Below, in pieces: positions 37,325 through 44,265 of a DNA stretch of 64,000 nucleotides (positions are counted from its first letter, which is position 1; the number at the start of each line of letters is the position of its first letter). The notes under the pieces were generated by a model. That model was not told the origin of the DNA. It saw nothing but the letters and a program-made list of their open reading frames with translations, and ran no database searches. The translations under genes and the position numbers were made by a program. The stretch lies in NCBI GenBank assembly GCA_951813285.1, contig OX638355.1, positions 2,809,136 to 2,873,135 on the forward strand. Direction: 5' to 3'. Source of the DNA: Terriglobia bacterium (GTDB lineage Bacteria; Acidobacteriota; Terriglobia; Versatilivoradales; Versatilivoraceae).

Positions 37325-37480
37325 ATGCCAGGCAACTGGAAAAACCGCACCCTGTGGACAGGCCACAACCTGGACATCGTGCGGGGCATGAACTCAGGGT
37401 CCGTCGATTTGATCTCCCTCGACCCGCCCTTCAACTCAAACCGTGACTATGCCGCATGGCCGCCGGTTGCCGGTTGGTGA
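37325..37480 (+). pseudogene. DNA methyltransferase N-terminal fragment
   Basis: A 51-codon ORF starts with the normal N-terminus of site-specific DNA methyltransferases: NWKNRTLWTGHNLDIVRGMN, then VDLISLDPPFNSNRDYAA with catalytic motif IV (DPPF). GGAGTTTGATCAACC precedes the ATG. Family similarity ends at about 37456 and the frame then reads backwards into the HRDC gene and stops. The rest of the enzyme is missing. Confidence 0.75.
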
Positions 37481-37805
37481 AAACGATGTAGGGGGGAACG
37501 CCCTCCCGCCGGGCGCGCTCCGCCCGCCATTCACGCAGGGTGTTGAATAGCGGCAGATCCTCCGCCGACACCAGTGCGCGCCAGGACTCTTCCCGTCCCC
37601 TACCCTTCTGCAGCGGCTCGGGCTCCTGCACCGGCGGCTTCAGGCCACAGGTGACCACTACTGCCAGGTAAGGCACCCCGTTCCTGACGAAGAAGTGATC
37701 CCGGATGGTGAAGACTTCCCTGCCCTTGAGCAGTTCCTGCAAGGGGCTGTCGTCGAAAGCCTCCAGCACCGGATCGAAGCGTAAGGTCACCACCCGAACC
37801 TGCAT
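37431..37805 (-). CDS. HRDC-domain protein, DGR accessory type, C-terminally truncated
   Basis: A 124-aa protein. Residues 1-52 (QVRVVTLRFDPVLEAFDDSP, LKGREVFTIRDHFFVRNGVPYLAVVV) match the N-terminal domain of HRDC proteins found beside diversity-generating retroelement reverse transcriptases. Residues 72-113 (EESWRALVSAEDLPLFNTL, REWRAERARREGVPPYIVF, TNRQ) begin the HRDC helix bundle. The match stops at Gln113, where the expected continuation is replaced by 11 unrelated residues read from the methyltransferase fragment. The HRDC domain is therefore incomplete and the protein probably non-functional. It lies 136 bp after the large FGE-domain gene on the same strand, the position of a DGR accessory gene. 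Confidence 0.8.
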   Translation of the reverse strand: MQVRVVTLRFDPVLEAFDDSPLQELLKGREVFTIRDHFFVRNGVPYLAVVVTCGLKPPVQEPEPLQKGRGREESWRALVSAEDLPLFNTLREWRAERARREGVPPYIVFTNRQPAAMRHSHGLS

Positions 37806-37941
37806 GCGGCCCAGTCTCCGGGTCCCGCCCGGCGGACGGCTTCCCGCTCGGCCTGGGCGCCGGTGGCGCCCGCCTTCACGGCTTCCTGTCCGCCCCCCCT
37901 CTGGCCCGTCGCCAAGGGTAAAAGGGTAATGGAGCCCAGAG

Positions 37942-38067
37942 CTACTCTTCCCTCAGCAGGCGGAAACCCTGGCGGTCGTAGAAGTTACTGCCCGGCGGGA
38001 TCCTGATGCGAATCGCCGACCGGCAGTGCCCAGCGAAGTATCCCCAGCTGCCGCCGCGGACCACCCG
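37942..38067 (-). other. Candidate DGR variable region (VR) at the 3' end of the target gene
   Basis: The last 42 codons encode RVVRGGSWGYFAGHCRSAIR, then IRIPPGSNFYDRQGFRLLREE. Between the invariant RGGSW, CRSA, PPG and GFRL anchors, nine codons are NNC: TAC, TTC, CAC, ATC, ATC, AAC, TTC, TAC and GAC. Two more are ATT and AGT. That is what adenine-specific mutagenesis of AAC template codons produces. The residues at these positions are highly varied aromatics, Ile, His, Ser, Asn and Asp. No template repeat was found in the window. Confidence 0.65.
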
Positions 38068-41000
38068 GTACCGGCCCGATCCCGGACCTTGCGGATCCGT
38101 CACCGACCCACCCGGATAGCTTCCGTACCGATCCTGCACCCACTCCCATACGTTCCCCAGCATGTCGTGCAGCCCCCACCCGTTGGGCGCCTTCTGTCCT
38201 ACCGGATGGGGGCGTCCGCCATTGTTCCCACCGTACCAGGCGATCCCGTTCAACACCGGGTCATTGCCATATGGTTCGGTGATATCCCCCGCGTAGGTGT
38301 CGGTCGTCGTCCCTGCCCGGACCGCATACTCCCACTCCGCCTCGGTCGGCAGCCGATACTTCGCCCCTCTCGAGCTCCCGTTGAGCTTCGCGACGAAGTC
38401 CTGCACATCATACCAGGAGACACTCTGCACGGGACAGTCCCCGCCGCAGTCCTTGTCCCGCGACGGATTGTCCCCCATCACCGCCTCCCACTGGGCCTGC
38501 GTCACCTCGTACTTGCCCATCCAGAACCCGCGGCTGATCCGCACTTGCGTCAGGGGCAGCTCGGTGTCGAAAGAGTGCGGACTGGTCGAACCCATTTGGA
38601 ATTGCCCCGCCGGGATCTTTACGAACTCGATGCCGTCGAACACCCTGGTTTCACCGGTTTCATCTTGGGCCGGCGGCAGCACGCTGACCTCGATGTGGTG
38701 GAACTCCACCTCCGTAAAATATTCCGGCCAGTTGCACAGCGTCTTGTTGCACTCGCGCACCTCGGCCACCACCCAGAAGGTCTCGGCGCCCCCCGGCGGG
38801 GTCATGGGAAATGTCAGCGGCGCCTCATTGGCGAAACGCTTGTCGATCCGGGTCGTCCAGTCGTGTTGGCCGCGGCACAGTCCCTGGGGATCGTCCTTCA
38901 CGCACCAGCCGACGTGCCAGGTTCCGGTAGGCTCCCGGGGCATCGACACCGAAAACTCAAACAGCTTTCCTTGATTCATCCCCGTCCTGTGGTAGCACGC
39001 CCGCCACGGTTCCTCGCGCCCGCATGCCGCCGACAGCGAGTCGATCCCGAGCGTCGCCGTCGGTACGTACTCCAAGTTCACGTTGCACACCCTCGACCCG
39101 CGGTTCCCTACCCGATCCTCAACGATCACCGACGCCCACGTTGCAGCGCCTGACGCCCTCAGCTCCACCTGCGTCGTACCGGCTGAGGTCACCCGGTCCG
39201 GTTCGACGCTCCCTGCGTTGCTGCGCCACTCGACCGTCTCGATATCGCCGTCCGCGTCCGAGAAGGACGCCACCATCCGGAACGTGTCGTATCGCGTCGG
39301 CGTGCACTCCAGGGTCGACACCTCCGGCGGGCTCCCCGGGATCACGTCGACGGCTGACGAGAACGTGCCAGTGAGGCCGTTGCCGTCGACGACGATAAGC
39401 TCCACCCGGTACCGGCCCTCGGCGCCGAAGTCGTGCACGAGCCGCTCGCCCCGGCCGATGCTGGCGTCGTTCACACGCCATGAGAAGGAGAGATCGTCGG
39501 AGTCGCCCGGTTCCGTTTGCGATGCGTCCAGTTCGACCCTGAACCCGCCCCTCTGGGTGTGGGTGAACTGCGCCGTCGGCGGCCGTCTCTTCGACACCAT
39601 GTGAATGTAGGGGGTCCCTTCGGGGTTCTCCGTCCAGAACAGGTGGTAGTCGACCCCATCGCCGGCAGGACGGAAATAGGCGGTAAGTACAGGGATCAAA
39701 TCGTTCGCCACATCGAACCCGAGCTTTATCCAATTCAAAGCCAGGTCAACCTCGATCTTTGCCGCCTGGCGGGAAGCGCCTTCGACCAAAGCACTAATGA
39801 TCGAGGTTGCTTTTTCGAGGACAGCCTTTGACACGCCGCCCTTGACCGCACTTCCCAGCAAATCCTGACACGCCGGCGTTTGTAACGCGGCCAGGTATGC
39901 GGACCCCACGTTCGCAAGCAACTCCACGGCCAGGCTCTGAACCTCCTTTCCCGGATCGGAGTTAAAAACCAACTGACCGTCAACGATCAAGTCCGGGTCG
40001 GCCTGCCTGACTTCATTCACAAACTCGGCCGAACACGCCAGGGTCGGTTCCACCAATTCCAATAAATCCGAGTTGTTTATGCCGTTGCGCAATTCGCTCA
40101 CATCCGTGAGTACATTGACTATGGAAATGACCAGATGCAGCGTGTTCATGAAACTCACCACCGCCCCGCGGTCCGGGCCTGCCTCATCTCCCTCGGCGAA
40201 TGAAAACCGGTAGCGCTGGAAACGCACCCGATCGATTTCCGGACTCAGAAGCACCGAGCGGCTGCGCCGCGGGCCCGCCCGAAATTCCCGGTAGGCCGCG
40301 CCGGAATTCACCAGCTTGTCGCTGATGGTCGAGTTGCCCGGCGTGTAGAACCAGTCCCGGTAAACGCCATCTTCGTACAGCTCCATCGCGTATTTGACCA
40401 GGTTCGGGTTCGCCGTCGCATGTATGCCGTCCTCCTTGCAAGTAAAATCAAAGGACCGGCAGCCGCTCATGGTGTCCTCAGCCACTGCCAGGAACGGTGG
40501 CGTGCCCGTGGCCTTCGCCGTCAATCCGACGTATTTTCCGACAATACCCACTGGGAGTGGAGCCGGAAGGTAATCACCTAGCGTCTCATTTACTATGAGG
40601 TTGCCAATATCAATTCCAGGAATAATGAAAAGGACCCACTCGCCAAAGTTGTCTGGGAACAGCGCCTCGATCCCCTCGGCCTCGCCAAACCAGTGCCACG
40701 GCTCACGGTCGTCCCAGGGGCTGCAGGGAATGATGCCTAACGAGAATCCACTCCCAGGCACGCAATAGAAGTCGTCCTTGAAGACCGGAGCGATCGGCCC
40801 CGTTTCCGAGTTGAAGGCGGCGACGTCATCAGCCGCAAGCGCCTGCGCCACAGCTCTTTCCGGCAACTGCTTGAACCCGGGGCCGGCCTCCACGCCCGGC
40901 CCGGCGCCGACCGAAACCACGCCGGCCGCAACGCTCTTGATCAGGGTGACCGCCTGCGGGTAGCTGTACAATCGGTCCAGGTAGTTCTTGTCCACCGCCA

Positions 41001-41601
41001 TCAGCGCCTCAAGGAGGCGCGTCAACCGGCCAAACTCCTCGTGCGACCGGATGGTTTGGGCCAGTTCCGGGTGGATCTCCCCGAAGCGGCGGCCCGACGC
41101 CACCGCCACCAGTGTAATGGCCGTGCTTTCGATCCCCAACTCGACCGCGCCGGGACCCTCGCCCAGGTACCCGCCGTCCTCGTTCGCCGCCGCCAGCATC
41201 AGGGTGCCGTCCGCGTCCGAGGCGATCAGGACCGACGATTTGCCCCCCGCCTCGACCTCGACGCCGTCGGCCCCCAGCGCCACCACCTCCACGTCGACGG
41301 CGCCGATCTCCCGAGGAACTTCCACCTGCGGCGCCAGCGGAATCATCCGCACGTTGTCGTCGTCGGTCTGGCCCGAGGCTGGCCCGGCCCCCAAGCACAC
41401 CGCCATGACCACCAGCAGGAAAAGGGCGGCGACCGGCCTGCCACCCGGCCGGTTCACGAATCTGCTTCGGCGAAACAGCAGCGACGGCTTGGCCAGACCG
41501 TTTCTGTCGCCGCCTTGTCGCTTTTTTCTTGTTCCGGATTCCAACAGACCTAACAGCGAAGACGGGAGAATTTTGAGCAAGAACGAGTAGATGTCCCTCA
41601 T
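37942..41601 (-). CDS. Large secreted PKD/FGE-sulfatase protein, probable DGR target
   Basis: A 1219-aa exported protein. The ATG at 41601 follows GAGGTG at good spacing; a start 9 codons earlier is possible. A late signal-anchor (PVAALFLLVVMAVCLGAG) sits near residue 60. A long N-terminal region to about residue 660 is unfamiliar. Two PKD/Ig-like domains follow (AQFTHTQRGGFRVELDAS, DSDDLSFSWRVND, FGAEGRYRVELIVVD). The final 230 residues are an FGE-sulfatase/C-type-lectin-like domain: VKIPAGQFQMGSTSP, FWMGKYEVTQAQWEAVMG, YRLPTEAEWEYAVRAG and GNVWEWVQDRYG, ending in the candidate variable region. In DGRs such domains display the diversified ligand-binding surface. A surface receptor or adhesin role is inferred. 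Confidence 0.82.
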   Translation of the reverse strand: MRDIYSFLLKILPSSLLGLLESGTRKKRQGGDRNGLAKPSLLFRRSRFVNRPGGRPVAALFLLVVMAVCLGAGPASGQTDDDNVRMIPLAPQVEVPREIGAVDVEVVALGADGVEVEAGGKSSVLIASDADGTLMLAAANEDGGYLGEGPGAVELGIESTAITLVAVASGRRFGEIHPELAQTIRSHEEFGRLTRLLEALMAVDKNYLDRLYSYPQAVTLIKSVAAGVVSVGAGPGVEAGPGFKQLPERAVAQALAADDVAAFNSETGPIAPVFKDDFYCVPGSGFSLGIIPCSPWDDREPWHWFGEAEGIEALFPDNFGEWVLFIIPGIDIGNLIVNETLGDYLPAPLPVGIVGKYVGLTAKATGTPPFLAVAEDTMSGCRSFDFTCKEDGIHATANPNLVKYAMELYEDGVYRDWFYTPGNSTISDKLVNSGAAYREFRAGPRRSRSVLLSPEIDRVRFQRYRFSFAEGDEAGPDRGAVVSFMNTLHLVISIVNVLTDVSELRNGINNSDLLELVEPTLACSAEFVNEVRQADPDLIVDGQLVFNSDPGKEVQSLAVELLANVGSAYLAALQTPACQDLLGSAVKGGVSKAVLEKATSIISALVEGASRQAAKIEVDLALNWIKLGFDVANDLIPVLTAYFRPAGDGVDYHLFWTENPEGTPYIHMVSKRRPPTAQFTHTQRGGFRVELDASQTEPGDSDDLSFSWRVNDASIGRGERLVHDFGAEGRYRVELIVVDGNGLTGTFSSAVDVIPGSPPEVSTLECTPTRYDTFRMVASFSDADGDIETVEWRSNAGSVEPDRVTSAGTTQVELRASGAATWASVIVEDRVGNRGSRVCNVNLEYVPTATLGIDSLSAACGREEPWRACYHRTGMNQGKLFEFSVSMPREPTGTWHVGWCVKDDPQGLCRGQHDWTTRIDKRFANEAPLTFPMTPPGGAETFWVVAEVRECNKTLCNWPEYFTEVEFHHIEVSVLPPAQDETGETRVFDGIEFVKIPAGQFQMGSTSPHSFDTELPLTQVRISRGFWMGKYEVTQAQWEAVMGDNPSRDKDCGGDCPVQSVSWYDVQDFVAKLNGSSRGAKYRLPTEAEWEYAVRAGTTTDTYAGDITEPYGNDPVLNGIAWYGGNNGGRPHPVGQKAPNGWGLHDMLGNVWEWVQDRYGSYPGGSVTDPQGPGSGRYRVVRGGSWGYFAGHCRSAIRIRIPPGSNFYDRQGFRLLREE

Positions 41602-41764
41602 CACAGTGCACCTCAAAGTTGAAATCAAGGCTATAGAAGTCGCCCCAGCCCGGCCTCAGGCGATGGTTCGACTGCCGTTGTGTCAGTAGCCAGCGACGTG
41701 TCCCCTCTTGGGTCGTCGTCAAGAACCTTCAATACCGCGATCTCCGCCCAGCCTTGCGGGAGTG

Positions 41765-42856
41765 TCACCCCGATATCGAGTGCATGGTGATCTCCCAGCT
41801 CCCGTCGTCTCTCTTGCTCGCAACGAAGGTAACCGTGTATTGATTCAGACGCGTTGCGTTGTAATTGTGGCCCGTCTCGCTACACAACGTGAGCCCTTCG
41901 ATCCGGAGGCATCCTCGGGAGTTGCCGTCCACGGTGAACCTGCCCACCGTGCTCCCTCCGGAGGTCAGGTTGCATTCGCCGCCGGCCTCAATCACGCTCC
42001 CCACGGCGCAATCCTCTGTCTGGCGGCTCTCTCCGATGTCTCCGCCCCCTACTGAGCCGGTCGATCCATTCACAGACCAGTTCAGGGTCCCATCATTGGA
42101 TTTGTTATCCACTTCTACCGCGTAAAAGTAGTGTGTCTTCGATTCCCCGTTGATCTCCCACCGGACCAGCCCGTCGCTCACCGATGCGCTGATGTTTTTT
42201 TGTTGCCAGGCTTCCGCCTTCAAGTCGAATCGGATGGTCTGCAGCAGCGCTCCGGAAGCATTGAAAACCTTGGCTTCCACCGAGCTGGGTCTGGTTTCCC
42301 AATTCCAAACCCCGATATTGGTTCTGCGGTTCCGGTTCGCATTGATCCCAGCGTTGAAATCCGGCTGGCTGCTGCTGACAAAGGTCGGAATGATTCCACT
42401 CACCACCGTCGTGCTGAAGCGGCCGTTGTCTGAATCCGTGTAGACTTCGGCCGTCATGTAGAACAGATCTCCTTCGTCATCCGCTCTCAGCCAGACCGCG
42501 CCTCCTCCCCGGTAATCGAAGACCGCCTCCAGAAAATTATCCCAGACGAGATACTCATCCGCGTCGATCTCGATCTCACTTTGCCGGGCCTGCCCATTTG
42601 CGTTGTAGAGCCTGGCGGTGATGGTGTAGTCGCGCGAGGTCGGGTTGAAGATCACCACCCGGGTCTTGTAGTGCGCGCCGAATCGTCCCGGAGAGTTGGC
42701 TGTGGCCGGAATGACCGCTTGCCAGAAAAGGGCATTCCCCACCTCCCGGCTTTCCCTGTCCGGAACAGAAGTTTCGGCAAGGGCCGGCAGGCAGAGGACA
42801 ATCACTGCCGCCCAACAGGCAACAAGTCTCGTCAGGGTGTGTTCCGGTCTTGACAT
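41765..42856 (-). CDS. Secreted protein of unknown function, upstream of the DGR-like target
   Basis: A 363-aa exported protein. A signal peptide (VACWAAVIVLCLPALAE) follows the ATG, which is preceded by AAGGAGATCGGAA on this strand. The mature part is beta-rich: KTRVVIFNPTSRDYTITARL, then GGGAVWLRADDEGDLFYMTA, NIGVWNWETRPSSVEAKVF. The last 100 residues hold four cysteines (DCAVGSV, GECNLTSGG, GCLRIEG, LCSETGH), possibly two disulfides. I do not recognise a named family. It lies 163 bp upstream of the 1219-aa gene in the same direction and may be its partner. Confidence 0.65.
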   Translation of the reverse strand: MSRPEHTLTRLVACWAAVIVLCLPALAETSVPDRESREVGNALFWQAVIPATANSPGRFGAHYKTRVVIFNPTSRDYTITARLYNANGQARQSEIEIDADEYLVWDNFLEAVFDYRGGGAVWLRADDEGDLFYMTAEVYTDSDNGRFSTTVVSGIIPTFVSSSQPDFNAGINANRNRRTNIGVWNWETRPSSVEAKVFNASGALLQTIRFDLKAEAWQQKNISASVSDGLVRWEINGESKTHYFYAVEVDNKSNDGTLNWSVNGSTGSVGGGDIGESRQTEDCAVGSVIEAGGECNLTSGGSTVGRFTVDGNSRGCLRIEGLTLCSETGHNYNATRLNQYTVTFVASKRDDGSWEITMHSISG

Positions 42857-43031
42857 TTCCGATCTCCTTGGTGTGAACCGCTGACAGGAAAATCCGCTCG
42901 ACGATGATGCCGCTACTGCCCCAAGCCAATGATCACGGCAATCTCTCGGCGTGACTGTACCCGCTCCATTAGCCGCGTCGCCCTGGAACCCTCACTGCTC
43001 CGCTTAGACTCCAGTCGGACCGGGGTTGCCG

Positions 43032-43379
43032 TCATCTCCGAGTGGACTTGACGCCGATGTCGCAGGCCTTGGGCAACTCCTCCAGCATCTCGTCCAACGT
43101 CATGGAGGCCTGCCGCTCGAGACGGCTCAACTCCGTACGCTCTTGATCTTCATCGACCCCACTGGAGGCAGCGACGCGGAGCCATGCTGATGCGGTCACG
43201 AAGTCTTCCGGCACGCCCTCGCCGGCCATGTACATGCTCGCGAGGGCGACCTGCGCCGAGGCGTCGCCAGCCGCCGCTCGGGTACGCAGGTCGGCGACCT
43301 CCTGGGAGTCCTGTGCGTTGACCGGCAGGCTGAACGCTACGACGACGGCAATTGCAGCGAGTATGGATGATTTGGACAT
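43032..43379 (-). CDS. Small secreted Sel1-like repeat protein
   Basis: A 115-aa protein with a signal peptide (ILAAIAVVVAFSLPVNAQD). It holds one and a half Sel1 (SLR) repeats: LRTRAAAGDASAQVALASMY, MAGEGVPEDFVTASAWLRVA, and ASSGVDEDQERTELSRLER. Sel1 repeats mediate protein contacts. The start at 43379 was chosen because codons upstream encode no similarity and the signal peptide begins there. It is the first minus-strand gene of the set leading into the DGR-like target, and is followed by a gap of 175 bp. Confidence 0.72.
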   Translation of the reverse strand: MSKSSILAAIAVVVAFSLPVNAQDSQEVADLRTRAAAGDASAQVALASMYMAGEGVPEDFVTASAWLRVAASSGVDEDQERTELSRLERQASMTLDEMLEELPKACDIGVKSTRR

Positions 43380-43464
43380 GCGGCTCACTCCTTTCCGACA
43401 ACCCCAACCTCCGACCTGCCCGGGGCCACCTGGCCTATGAGGTTCTGGTCGACGAAGTCTTTCT

Positions 43465-43791
43465 CTAATCGTCTTGGCCAAGGAACTTGTGGAGGTCCTG
43501 GCGGATTTCTTCTCGGAGTTGCCGAGCCCATTGTGGTTGCATCTCGCTGGCAAGCACGCCGGTGTCGTGTTGCTCGGGCTCATCGAGAGGCACTATCTGG
43601 AGTTTAAAGCCGAGGCACCGAAGGAGCGCCTCAATGGAGTTCACATGGGGGGTGGCCCCGCGACGTATGTTGCGGACGGTATCGCCGGTGCCTGTGGCCA
43701 GGATCGACAGGTGCCGGTCAGAGACGCCGGACCGGTCGATGAGGTCGATCAGGCGTTGTCTCAAGCCCATACGGGAGTCGGAAGCACCCAT
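43465..43791 (-). CDS. HTH (XRE-like) regulator, founder copy of a local duplication
   Basis: A 108-aa protein. Residues 8-62 (LRQRLIDLIDRSGVSDRHLS, ILATGTGDTVRNIRRGATPH, SIEALLRCLGFKLQIVPLDE) fit a phage-repressor-like helix-turn-helix in which the second helix reads TGDTVRNIRRG. An upstream ATG at 43770 would also keep the domain. A long 5' leader to element C2 (44040-44146) is conserved with the second copy at 50126-50625. This makes C2 a candidate operator/promoter region of this gene, with the TATTCT hexamer about 290 bp from the start. DNA-binding is inferred from the sequence, not proved. Confidence 0.65.
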   Translation of the reverse strand: MGASDSRMGLRQRLIDLIDRSGVSDRHLSILATGTGDTVRNIRRGATPHVNSIEALLRCLGFKLQIVPLDEPEQHDTGVLASEMQPQWARQLREEIRQDLHKFLGQDD

Positions 43792-44147
43792 ATACTGTTC
43801 CCTACGTCGCTTGCACGTCCGCGCCGCGGCCAAGCCGGTCCAATCGAACGCGGGACGCTACCCGAGCCACTCCGGGGCGGCTGGCCGCTTGGGCGCTTGC
43901 TTCGCTGTTGATGTCGGAAGACCAAGACATGGGGACGCGTCTGCCTTAGAGGGATTGCTTTGTCAACAGTCGGAATTCCCGAGCCTTGCCCTGTTCCGAC
44001 CTCACCCGATCCGAGTCCGGGCATGATGGCCGACTACTCCCCAGTCGAGTAGGGGCCGGTATTTAACGGATCTCAGGATAGAATAGACAACGCAGGTGAT
44101 TTCATGGTGAGGTAGAATACAAATGTGGTGATATTATGGTGAGGGGC
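43642..44147 (-). repeat. Segmental duplication, copy 1 (HTH 5' end, leader, element C2)
   Basis: About 506 bp that align, at roughly 80-85% identity by eye, with 50126-50625. The shared block runs from the HTH codons RGATP to the TGGTGAGGG end of the C element, and includes GCTTTGTCAACAGTCGGAA. Both copies have the same orientation. Confidence 0.75.
44040..44146 (-). promoter_or_regulatory. Iterated TGGTGA-box element, copy C2 (candidate operator/promoter)
   Basis: GGTGATTTCATGGTGAGG, then TGTGGTGATATTATGGTGAGG: four to five TGGTGA-like boxes within 60 bp. On the minus strand they precede GTCTATTCTATCC, giving TATTCT as a -10-like hexamer directed toward the HTH gene. It lies about 120 bp before the kinase/regulator gene on the plus strand, so it may control both. 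Confidence 0.6.
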
Positions 44148-44265
44148 TGCAACAAATCTATATTTGTAACGCTCGCGAACCGCGGTGCGCCTCGAATCCG
44201 CCATTTCTAGAGAGTTGGCGCGATCTGACCCTGTGGCCGGATTCGCGGGAGGAGGCAGCCAGGAG

